Shown here one piece after another: positions 15,168 to 22,252 of a stretch of DNA of 35,630 nucleotides. Position 1 is the stretch's first letter. Each line of letters opens with the position of its first letter. This DNA comes from Actinomycetes bacterium (GTDB taxonomy: Bacteria; Actinomycetota; Acidimicrobiia; IMCC26256; Chersky-534): assembly GCA_025463865.1 (NCBI GenBank), contig JAODBH010000026.1, positions 1 to 35,630 on the forward strand. Direction: 5' to 3'. The notes beneath the pieces were generated by a model, which ran no database searches, had not been told where the DNA came from, and saw only the letters and a list, made by a program, of their open reading frames with translations. Position numbers and translations under genes: made by a program.

Positions 15168-17333
15168 ATGGCCACCAACCGCACGGTCCGCCCGTCGGCC
15201 CCGCAAGCGAACGGCGGACACGCGGAGCACGGCGGCCCGCACACCGTTGACGCCCACGGGACCCGTGGACACGCCGGTCACGAGGGCGCCGGCCACGGAG
15301 CCCACAGTGGGCACCATGCCGACCAGTTCCGGCGCCGGTTCTGGTTCAGCCTGCTGCTCACCGTTCCGCTCGTCGTCACCAGTCACATGGTCATGGACTG
15401 GTTCGGCTACACACTGTCGTTCCCGGGCATCGATGCGATCGGGCCGGTCTTCGGAACGGTCCTGTTCTTCTGGGGCGGCTGGCCCTTCCTGACCGGTGGG
15501 GTGCAGGAGGCCCGAGCGCGCCAACCCGGGATGATGCTGCTCATCTCGATGGCGATCACCGTCGCGTACGTCGCATCCCTGGCCACCTCGATCCACTGGT
15601 TCGACCTCGACTTCTGGTGGGAGCTCGGCGCGCTGATCTCGATCATGCTGCTGGGCCACTGGCAGGAGATGAAGGCGCTCGGGCAGGCGCAGGACGCCCT
15701 GTCCGCGCTCGCCGCGCTGCTGCCCGACGAAGCCGAACGGGTCGGCGCTGACGGGTCGTCGGAGAGGGTCCCGGTCTCGTCGCTCCAGGTCGGCGACACG
15801 GTGCTCGTCCGACCCGGTGGCCGCGTTCCTGCCGACGGGATCATCGTCGAAGGTGCGGCCGAGATCGACGAATCCATGATCACCGGCGAGTCGCGTCCCG
15901 TTGCCCGAACGGTCGGGGATCGCGTGGTTGCGGGAACGATCGCCACCGACTCCTCGATCCGCGTCCGCGTCGACGCGGTCGGCGACGACACCGCGCTCGC
16001 CGGGATCAGCCGGTTGGTCGCCGAGGCGCAGGCGTCAGGGTCGCGGACCCAGGCACTGGCCGACCGGGCCGCGGCCCTCCTCTTCTACGTCGCCATGGCC
16101 GCGGCCGTGATCACTGCGATCGTGTGGACCTTGATCGGCAACCCCGACGAGGCGGTCGTCCGCGTCGTCACCGTGCTCGTCATCTCGTGCCCGCACGCCC
16201 TCGGCCTCGCCATCCCGCTCACCACAGCCATCTCCAGCGCGATGGCTGCCCGCAACGGCATCCTCATCAAGGATCGGGTGGCGCTCGAGGCCAGCCGGAA
16301 CATCGATGTCGTCGCGTTCGACAAGACGGGAACGCTCACCCGGGGTGCACACACCGTCATCGCCGTCGCCGCCACGCCGGGGCACAGCGAGGCCGACGTC
16401 CTACGGATCGCCGGAGCCGTCGAGGCCGACAGCGAGCATCCCCTCGCGCGGGCGATCGTCACCGCGGCCCGTGCACGGGGAGATATCCCGACGGCCACCG
16501 AATTCCGAGCGATCACCGGACGCGGCGTGGAAGCCGACGTCGGCGGCACCGTCTACGCCCTCGGCGGACCGGCCCTGCTGCGGGAGCGCGACATTCCTGA
16601 ACCGGTGGATCTCGCCGGCGTGATCGCCGTCTGGAAGGGGAGAGGCGCGACGGTCCTGCATCTCGTGCGCGGTCGGGGTGTGCTCGGCGCGCTCGCGCTC
16701 GAGGACGAGATCCGCCCCGAAGCCCGCCAGGCCGTCGACGCGCTCCACCAGCTCAACCGTCGGGTCGTGATGATCACGGGTGACGCGCACCAGGTGGCTG
16801 ACGCCGTCGCCGCGGACCTGCACATCGACGAGGTGTTCGCCGAGGTCCTCCCCGAAGACAAGGCGCGCCGGGTCGTCGAGCTCCAACAGCGGGGCCTCCG
16901 GGTCGCCATGGTCGGCGACGGGGTGAACGACGCCCCGGCACTGGCGACCGCCGACGTGGGCATCGCCATCGGTGCGGGCACCGACGTGGCGATCGAGTCG
17001 GCGGGAATCATCCTCGCGAGCTCCGACCCCCGCGGCGTGGTCTCGATCATCCGGCTGTCGGAGGCCACCTACCGCAAGTCGCTCCAGAACCTCGTCTGGG
17101 CTGCCGGATACAACGTGGTGGCAATCCCGCTCGCCGCCGGCGCTCTCCAGTGGGCCGGCGTCACGCTGGCGCCCGCAGTGGGCGCCATCCTGATGAGCGC
17201 CTCCACCGTCGTGGTCGCCGCCAACGCGCAGCTCCTGCGCAGGGTCGACCTCCGTCTGCCGGAAGCGCCGGAGCCCGCGCCCGATCCGGTCGGTGCAAAC
17301 GTGGGTCCGGGCCTCCCGGTCGGATCCGAGTGA
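15168..17333 (+). CDS. copB: Copper P1B-3-type ATPase (CopB-like, CPH motif)
   Basis: A 721-residue P-type ATPase with a His-rich N-terminus (ten His in residues 18-50) in place of an HMA domain. The transmembrane motif is C341-P-H343, the hallmark of P1B-3 pumps. The phosphorylation site D385 in DKTGT, the SEHPLARAI HP motif and GDGVND hinge are intact. CopB-like pumps export copper, with Cu(II) or Cu(I) preference debated for the class. The ATG is preceded by GAGGAGG 5 bases upstream. It is the last clear gene of the csoR-controlled operon. CopA and CopB together would cover different copper loads or redox states. The tail after the last helices is short and Pro-rich. Confidence 0.94.
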   Translation: MATNRTVRPSAPQANGGHAEHGGPHTVDAHGTRGHAGHEGAGHGAHSGHHADQFRRRFWFSLLLTVPLVVTSHMVMDWFGYTLSFPGIDAIGPVFGTVLFFWGGWPFLTGGVQEARARQPGMMLLISMAITVAYVASLATSIHWFDLDFWWELGALISIMLLGHWQEMKALGQAQDALSALAALLPDEAERVGADGSSERVPVSSLQVGDTVLVRPGGRVPADGIIVEGAAEIDESMITGESRPVARTVGDRVVAGTIATDSSIRVRVDAVGDDTALAGISRLVAEAQASGSRTQALADRAAALLFYVAMAAAVITAIVWTLIGNPDEAVVRVVTVLVISCPHALGLAIPLTTAISSAMAARNGILIKDRVALEASRNIDVVAFDKTGTLTRGAHTVIAVAATPGHSEADVLRIAGAVEADSEHPLARAIVTAARARGDIPTATEFRAITGRGVEADVGGTVYALGGPALLRERDIPEPVDLAGVIAVWKGRGATVLHLVRGRGVLGALALEDEIRPEARQAVDALHQLNRRVVMITGDAHQVADAVAADLHIDEVFAEVLPEDKARRVVELQQRGLRVAMVGDGVNDAPALATADVGIAIGAGTDVAIESAGIILASSDPRGVVSIIRLSEATYRKSLQNLVWAAGYNVVAIPLAAGALQWAGVTLAPAVGAILMSASTVVVAANAQLLRRVDLRLPEAPEPAPDPVGANVGPGLPVGSE

Positions 17334-17620
17334 CCGGTGCAACTTCCGACCGAGCGAGACGTCTCGACGCCATGGTCCTGCTCCACCGTCGCAACGGCCG
17401 AGCCGGCTCGCGGCAATTGGCGATCTCGACTGGCGACAAGCGCCCTCTTACCCGATAGCTTCCGAATTGAAACCGGAAACGCGCGCCAAGGACACGTTCC
17501 CGGCTTCGCAGGCACGGCGCTCGGCGCGATCTCCCTCGCGTGCAACGACTCCCACGAGGAGTCTCGGACAGGGACGAGACCGGTGCGGCCCTCATGTGCG
17601 ACCTGCATGGCTGATGTGCG
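17334..17620. other. 287-base gap after copB with stem-loops and a doubtful ORF
   Basis: Base composition is less GC-rich than the flanking genes. It holds the palindrome CGAGACGTCTCG (17355-17366) and two overlapping stem-loops: GACTCC/GGAGTC (17547-17563) and GTCTCG/CGAGAC (17561-17580), which share bases 17561-17563 and cannot form together. An open frame from GTG 17337 to 17624 overlaps the next start as GTGA. However, it uses rare codons (TTA, AGA, ATT) and has no strong ribosome-binding site, so I do not call it a gene. No clear terminator with a T-run is seen. Confidence 0.4.
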
Positions 17621-18364
17621 GTGACCCCGGGCCGGCGCGTCTCGTCCGTTGCCGTGTTCGTCGCCGCGGCGCTGCTCGCCGTCAGTGCAGGGATCTGGCT
17701 CCTCGACCGGAACGGCTCCGCGACGACGGCGTCGAGCACCCTCCGTTCCGTGTCGATCACGGACGAAGGAGGTGACACGGTCCGTTCACACGTGGACCCC
17801 GTGACGCAGACCATCACCGTGCGAGGTGGGCCGCTGAACACGGGTGACCAGGCGCGGACCTCGTTCTGGGTCGCGCCGCAGTCGGCGCTGTCGGATCAAG
17901 AGGTCTGCGTCACCTTCACGTCGGACTCCGGTGACCACGACCAAGAAGGAATCACGCTCCGCAACGCCGTGGTCGGCGATCGCTACCACGCGGTCCTGTT
18001 CACGAAGAACGTCTTCCCGATCGTCAACGGCACCTTCAACCTCTATGTCCTGGACCAGGACCTCACGACGACGGTCGAGGTTCCGCAGATGCTCAAGTCC
18101 TTCGATCTTTCGTCGACGATCGCGCCGGGCGGGACGGTTGCGGCCTTTCCGTGGCGGGTCTGTGCGGAGGTGAGCGGCCGGACGTTCCGGTTCAAGGTCT
18201 GGTCGCCGACGAAGGCCGAGCCCGAGTACGGCGACCCCGCGCACAGCGGCTCCTTCACCTTGCCGGTGGCATCGTGGGCCGGCACCGGAGGCGTGTACGC
18301 CGGCCATGTCGACGGCAGTGAGCGCGTCGTGTTCGACGATCTGCAGGTGGGGGCCGGCCAATGA
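17621..18364 (+). CDS. Exported beta-sandwich protein, unknown function
   Basis: A 247-residue protein. Residues 8-28 (SSVAVFVAAALLAVSAGIWLL) form a signal anchor or signal peptide, so most of the protein is outside the cytoplasm. The rest is beta-rich, with a pattern ending in GVYAGHVDGSERVVFDDLQV, typical of laminin-G/concanavalin-like jelly rolls that bind or cleave glycans. Two cysteines (in VCVTF and RVCAEV) may form a disulfide. No catalytic residues can be named, so a binding role is as likely as an enzymatic one. The GTG start has no clear ribosome-binding site and may depend on coupling to upstream translation. It follows the copper operon, but no copper ligands stand out. Confidence 0.75.
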   Translation: MTPGRRVSSVAVFVAAALLAVSAGIWLLDRNGSATTASSTLRSVSITDEGGDTVRSHVDPVTQTITVRGGPLNTGDQARTSFWVAPQSALSDQEVCVTFTSDSGDHDQEGITLRNAVVGDRYHAVLFTKNVFPIVNGTFNLYVLDQDLTTTVEVPQMLKSFDLSSTIAPGGTVAAFPWRVCAEVSGRTFRFKVWSPTKAEPEYGDPAHSGSFTLPVASWAGTGGVYAGHVDGSERVVFDDLQVGAGQ

Positions 18365-18437
18365 TGGGCCGGTTGCCGAGCTCCTGATCCGGCGTTCGCC
18401 GGTCGCCGACGCGTCGAGCCCAGCCGACGGCGGCTAC

Positions 18438-18443
18438 TAGCTT
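18438..18443 (+). promoter_or_regulatory. Leaderless -10 box (TAGCTT) for the LMW phosphatase operon
   Basis: TAGCTT is followed by 7 bases and the ATG at 18451; TACTAG overlaps it at 18435-18440. There is no ribosome-binding site, so translation is probably leaderless. Confidence 0.45.
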
Positions 18444-18450
18444 CGGGGCC

Positions 18451-18987
18451 ATGTCGGACTCCGCGCCCATCGTCCTCTTCCTGTGCACCGGCAACGCGGC
18501 GCGGAGCGTGATGTGCGGGGCGATGCTCGAGGCCCACTTCCCGGGCCTCACGACCATCACCGCCGGTACGCACGTGGTCGAGGGCATGCCGATGAGCATC
18601 CGAACCCGCAACGCGCTCGACGGGATCGGCATCAGCAACCCGCTCCACCGCAGCCACCAGCTCACCGAGGAGGACCTGCGGGTCTCGGACCTCGTGGTCG
18701 GCCTCGCGCCCGAGCATGTGCAGTACGTACGTCGGAGTCACGCGCGAGTTGCGGCGCGCACCGCGACGTTGAAGCGGTTCGTCCGCGATCTGCCCGGTAC
18801 GTCGGGAACGCTGGGTGAGCGCGTCGCCGCGCTCGGGCTCGCCGACGTCGAGGTCGAGCCGTGGGAAGAGGTGGTCGATCCCGCCGGTGGTGACGAGGCC
18901 GTGTTCCATGCGTGTGCGGCCGAGCTGCTCCCGCTCGTCGACGCGCTGTGCGAGGAGCTGGAACGCGGCGCGGCGGAGGTCGCGTGA
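18451..18987 (+). CDS. Low-molecular-weight protein tyrosine phosphatase family
   Basis: A 178-residue protein with the P-loop C12-T-G-N-A-A-R18-S at its N-terminus, the CX5R motif of LMW-PTP and related arsenate reductases. A late VDPAGG (Asp in VVDPAGGDEAVF) supplies the general acid. The N-G-A-A-R loop and length fit a phosphatase; ArsC-type partners would show extra cysteines near residue 80-90, which are absent. Possible substrates are phosphotyrosine proteins or small phosphate esters. It overlaps the following PIG-L deacetylase gene by GTGA, so the two are translationally coupled and probably act in one process. The process itself is unknown. Confidence 0.88.
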   Translation: MSDSAPIVLFLCTGNAARSVMCGAMLEAHFPGLTTITAGTHVVEGMPMSIRTRNALDGIGISNPLHRSHQLTEEDLRVSDLVVGLAPEHVQYVRRSHARVAARTATLKRFVRDLPGTSGTLGERVAALGLADVEVEPWEEVVDPAGGDEAVFHACAAELLPLVDALCEELERGAAEVA

Positions 18988-19700
18988 CCGACGAAGTCGA
19001 GATCGAGCGCATCCTCGTCGTCGTCGCCCACCCGGACGACGTCGACTTCAGCTCGGCGGGTTCGATCGCCGGTTGGACGTCCGAGGGTCGTGAGGTCTCG
19101 TACTGCATCGTCACCGACGGCGACGCCGGCGGTTCCGATCCGAGCATCAGCCGCCAGGAGATGGCACAGATCCGACGCCGCGAGCAGACCGCAGCGGCCG
19201 CGGTGGTGGGCGTGAGCGACATCCACTGGCTCGGCTATGCCGACGGTCGGTTGCAGTCGACGATCGAGCTCCGCCGCGACATCTCGAAGGTGATCCGCAT
19301 CGTGCGCCCGCAGCGCGTGCTGTCCTCCAGCCCCCAGCGCGACCTCACGCGCATGTACGCGTCGCATCCCGATCATCTCGCGGCCGGTGAAGCTGCCCTG
19401 AGCGCGGTCTATCCCGACGCCCGCAACGAGTTCGCGCATCCGGAGCTCCTGGCCGACGGCTACGAGCCCTGGTCGGTCCCCGAGGTGTGGATCATCGGCA
19501 CTCCGGAACCGGACCGCTTCACCGACATCACCGATCAGATCGACCGCAAGCTCGAGGCGTTGCGCTGCCACGTGAGCCAGCTCCCCGATCCCGACGGCAT
19601 CGGAGTACGCCTGCGCGACATGGCGGCCGCAACCGCACGCCGCGCCGCGCTGCCCGAGGGTCGTTACGCGGAGGGCTTCCGGTACGTCGCCACGGCCTGA
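18984..19700 (+). CDS. PIG-L/LmbE family deacetylase (MshB-like fold)
   Basis: A 238-residue zinc-dependent N-acetylglucosamine-type deacetylase. The metal motif is H16-P-D-D19 (VVVAHPDDVDF) and the third ligand His131 lies in ASHPDH. Asp18/Asp19 provide the catalytic base. The family includes MshB (mycothiol synthesis), Mca (mycothiol S-conjugate amidase), BshB and PIG-L. Length and motifs do not separate these; MshB and Mca are usually longer (about 290-300 residues). The GTG start is supported by GGAGG 4 bases upstream and overlaps the phosphatase stop. It sits 73 bases before an Rv2466c-like gene, so a thiol-linked role is attractive but inferred. Confidence 0.9.
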   Translation: MTDEVEIERILVVVAHPDDVDFSSAGSIAGWTSEGREVSYCIVTDGDAGGSDPSISRQEMAQIRRREQTAAAAVVGVSDIHWLGYADGRLQSTIELRRDISKVIRIVRPQRVLSSSPQRDLTRMYASHPDHLAAGEAALSAVYPDARNEFAHPELLADGYEPWSVPEVWIIGTPEPDRFTDITDQIDRKLEALRCHVSQLPDPDGIGVRLRDMAAATARRAALPEGRYAEGFRYVATA

Positions 19701-19773
19701 GCGCCGGTCGAGGGGAATAGGCAGACCAGGCAGTCGGTTCCCCCGTTCTTCCCTGTCTGCGAGGAGCACCGCC

Positions 19774-20388
19774 GTGACCACACTCGACTTCTGGTTCGAT
19801 CCGGGTTGCCCGTTCACCTGGAACACCTCGCGTTGGGCCATCGAGGCAGCCCCGCAACGTGGCGTCGAGATCCGGTGGCAGCCGTTCAGCCTCAAGGTGA
19901 AGAACGGCGACGGCGTGCCGGCGCAGTTCGTGGAGCGACTGAACGTCGGCCACAGCGCGTTGCGCATCGTCGTCGCGATCGACGAGCTCGACGGCAACGC
20001 CGCGGTCGGGCGCTTCTACACCGCGTACGGCCGTCGTCTCTTCCACGACGAGCAGGATCCGACCCGGGACATGGTCGTGAGCGCGCTCGCCGACGCCGGG
20101 CTGAACCCGTCGTACATCGACGCGTTCGACGACGAGGATCGCGACGCGGCGATCAAGCAGTCGATGAAGGTCGCGCTCGACATGGTCGGCGAGGACGTCG
20201 GCGTGCCCATCCTCTCGTTCGACCGGGAGCCGCGACTCGGCTTCTTCGGCCCCGTCGTCTCGCCCCCTCCCACCGGAGAGGATGCCGTGAAGCTCTGGGA
20301 CGCGTACGAGGTCCTCGTGACGATGCCCGAGGTCTTCGAGATCAAGCGGGCCCGCAACGGTCCCGTGCTCCTCGGCGCCCGCCCGTAG
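19774..20388 (+). CDS. DsbA-fold oxidoreductase, mycothiol-dependent nitroreductase (Rv2466c) family
   Basis: A 204-residue thioredoxin-fold protein with an all-helical insertion. It matches the Rv2466c family along its length: FWFDPGCPFTW at residues 6-16 and the C-terminal EDAVKLWDAYEVL followed by VFEIKRARNGP. The active site is C12-P-F-T15, whereas Rv2466c has CPWC, so the resolving cysteine is Thr. A monothiol mechanism using mycothiol as partner is possible. A GVP cis-Pro loop (DVGVPILSF) is present. The GTG start has GAGGAG about 8 bases upstream. The neighbouring PIG-L and phosphatase genes strengthen a thiol-redox theme. Confidence 0.87.
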   Translation: MTTLDFWFDPGCPFTWNTSRWAIEAAPQRGVEIRWQPFSLKVKNGDGVPAQFVERLNVGHSALRIVVAIDELDGNAAVGRFYTAYGRRLFHDEQDPTRDMVVSALADAGLNPSYIDAFDDEDRDAAIKQSMKVALDMVGEDVGVPILSFDREPRLGFFGPVVSPPPTGEDAVKLWDAYEVLVTMPEVFEIKRARNGPVLLGARP

Positions 20389-20398
20389 CCATTGCACC

Positions 20399-20411
20399 GC
20401 CCCGTTGGGGC
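20399..20411. terminator. Weak hairpin between convergent genes
   Basis: GCCCC-GTT-GGGGC lies between the ends of the DsbA-fold gene and the SGNH gene. Flanking GCACC and GGTGC could extend the stem with an internal bulge. It is short and without a T-run, so terminator function is uncertain. Confidence 0.3.
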
Positions 20412-20429
20412 ACGCGAGGTGCGCGGGAG

Positions 20430-21722
20430 CTAGATGGTGGTGGCGGAGAAGCTGGCGGTGACCGCGGCGGCGTAGGCGCGGGTGCCGGCGGCGTTGGGGT
20501 GCACGCAGTCGAGTGCGCTGATCCACGGGTCGCCGCTCGGGTGGCCGATGGAGCAGAACGCGGAGGCGCCCCGCACCGTGCGCCCGAGCAGGGTGCCGAG
20601 GCGCAGCGCGTCAGGACCGATGGCGTTGGGCGCACCGTGACCGACGAACGCGGCGCGGACGTCGGCGACCGTGACCCGCGACGATCCGGTCGCGGCGACG
20701 GTCGACACGATCCGGTCGTCGAGGCGGCCCAGGATGTCGGCGACCGCGCCGGCGAAGCACGCATCGCGGCAGTTCGGGACGCCCTCCGGATGCTCGGCCG
20801 CGGGATCGCCGTACGTCGTGACGACAATCCGCGCGTCCGTCCGGGTGAGGAGGCGGTCGAGCACCGTCGTCAGGTTGCGACCGAACGTGCTCAGCCGCCG
20901 GTCGACGACCGGACGGTCGATGCTGCCGTCCTTCTGCAGCGATTGCTCGGGCCGGTCGAACCGCAGGTCGTTCGCTCCGACGGTGATCGTGACGAGCCCC
21001 GGGTTGGCCCGAACGGCCCACTCGAGCTGCGGGAGCTGGCGGTTCGTGGGCCCGGTGCCCGGGATGCCGCCGTTGACGCCGGCGCTGACGAGGTCGCCCG
21101 AGTCGTACCCGCTGCACGCCACGGTCGCGACCTCGGGCCGCGTCCCGGGATGCAGCTTGGACCAGGCGCCGAGCAGCTGGTGCGGGTAGTTGCGGTCGCT
21201 CGACCGCCAGCACGAATCGTTGCCGAGGTAGTCGCTCAGCTGGAGACCCTGACCCGCAGCGACCGAGTCGCCCATGGCGACGATGGCACCGGGGCGGGCG
21301 GGGTACCGGCTGACCAGCGCGATGCGACGGGTCGTGGTCCGGATGACGGCATGACCGGCCGCGTGTTCTCCGCCGGTGGAGTATCCGACGTTCTGATTGC
21401 CGGTCGTACCCGTCTGCACGACCGCGGTCCATTCGCCGGCGGTGCGTGGGGTCCACTGGATGGCGCGGCCGACGACCTTCGCCCCACGCGGGAGCCCGTC
21501 GACGTGCATCTCGCGCGCGGGGCTGTCGGCGAGCGGGATCGAGATCCGCTGCCCGACGGTCGCGGTCACCCGCCGGGCGGGGTCGACGACGATGCCGGAC
21601 GCGCGCGGCGCCGCCCCGGCAACCGGGGCGGCGAAGGCGACGAAGAGGCAGGCCGCCGTGGCGACGACGAGGCCCGAAGACCGTTGCGGCGTGACGCGGA
21701 CCCGAGGCACTGAGTCCGACAA
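20430..21722 (-). CDS. Exported SGNH/GDSL hydrolase
   Basis: A 430-residue secreted esterase/lipase-type protein. Residues 15-38 form a signal peptide ending in GAA. A beta-rich N-terminal domain follows (about 43-135) with an ATVGQRISIPLADSPA-like Ig/cadherin pattern. The SGNH hydrolase domain has Ser153 in AMGDSVAAGQG, a GANDLRF block III, and Asp405-x-x-His408 in DCVHPN. All catalytic positions are intact. Paired cysteines in the catalytic domain suit an extracellular enzyme. The TTG start lies 2 bases after the YacP-like stop, with a weak GAG site; GTG at residue 5 is an alternative. It may remove acyl groups from lipids or cell-wall glycans; the substrate is unknown. Confidence 0.88.
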   Translation of the reverse strand: MSDSVPRVRVTPQRSSGLVVATAACLFVAFAAPVAGAAPRASGIVVDPARRVTATVGQRISIPLADSPAREMHVDGLPRGAKVVGRAIQWTPRTAGEWTAVVQTGTTGNQNVGYSTGGEHAAGHAVIRTTTRRIALVSRYPARPGAIVAMGDSVAAGQGLQLSDYLGNDSCWRSSDRNYPHQLLGAWSKLHPGTRPEVATVACSGYDSGDLVSAGVNGGIPGTGPTNRQLPQLEWAVRANPGLVTITVGANDLRFDRPEQSLQKDGSIDRPVVDRRLSTFGRNLTTVLDRLLTRTDARIVVTTYGDPAAEHPEGVPNCRDACFAGAVADILGRLDDRIVSTVAATGSSRVTVADVRAAFVGHGAPNAIGPDALRLGTLLGRTVRGASAFCSIGHPSGDPWISALDCVHPNAAGTRAYAAAVTASFSATTI

Positions 21723-21724
21723 CG

Positions 21725-22186
21725 CTACGACTCGCTCACCGGTTCCCCAGCCGCCTCGCCGGCTGCTTCCTTGGCGGCTTCCGCGGCCGCGGTCAGGGTG
21801 TCGAGCTTGCGCAGGAGGGTCATCGCGCCCTGGACCTTGGCGCCGAGCGCCGTGACCCGGGCCCGCAGCTCACGATCGGAGGTGACCACCACGAGGGTCG
21901 GAATATCGGGATTGGCCTTCACGACCTCGGCGACCCGGTCGTCGGCGGCGTCACGCCCACGCTTGTGCGCGTACCGGATCGTGATGCCTTCGTACTCCCC
22001 GTCAGGCAGCCCCTCGACCTCCCGTCCGTCGAGGACGAGGGTGACTTCGGCGCCGCCTGCGGCCATGAGCACCAGCTGCTCCGCCAGGGTGCGGGTCGCG
22101 CCCTCGCGGTCCCTCCACCAGCGGTCTTCCCGGGCCCCGATGACGTTGATGCCGTCGACCAGGAGTCTTTGCGGTTGTTTTGCCAT
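21725..22186 (-). CDS. YacP-like NYN-domain ribonuclease
   Basis: A 153-residue PIN/NYN-fold protein. The acidic and polar active-site residues of the YacP/Rae1 type are visible: D11 and N14 in LLVDGINVIGAR, D53 in LVLDGRE, a D79/D82/D83 cluster, and S103-D104 in VTSDRELRARV. The family includes ribosome-associated endoribonucleases in Firmicutes. Here the tail after about residue 125 is Ala/Glu-rich and probably helical. The ATG at 22186 is preceded by TACGTT and exactly 6 bases, a leaderless arrangement; a longer frame is not supported. It ends 2 bases before the SGNH start, so the two are one transcript although the functions seem unrelated. Confidence 0.88.
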   Translation of the reverse strand: MAKQPQRLLVDGINVIGAREDRWWRDREGATRTLAEQLVLMAAGGAEVTLVLDGREVEGLPDGEYEGITIRYAHKRGRDAADDRVAEVVKANPDIPTLVVVTSDRELRARVTALGAKVQGAMTLLRKLDTLTAAAEAAKEAAGEAAGEPVSES

Positions 22187-22192
22187 GGGTTC

Positions 22193-22215
22193 AACGTAGC
22201 CGGGACCGCTACGGT
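22193..22215. promoter_or_regulatory. Back-to-back divergent -10 boxes
   Basis: On the minus strand TACGTT (22198-22193) is followed by 6 bases and the YacP-like ATG. On the plus strand TACGGT (22210-22215) lies 37 bases before the oxidoreductase ATG. Only 11 bases separate the two boxes, so each promoter overlaps the other's upstream region. Confidence 0.45.
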
Positions 22216-22252
22216 GCATCGACGGTCAGCCCTCAGAGTGACGGAGTTGCGG

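Noticed and set aside
17337-17624. 95-codon frame after copB ending in a GTGA overlap
   Set aside because: Third-position GC is clearly lower than in neighbouring genes, rare codons occur and no strong ribosome-binding site or recognisable domain is present. It remains possible as a coupling leader.
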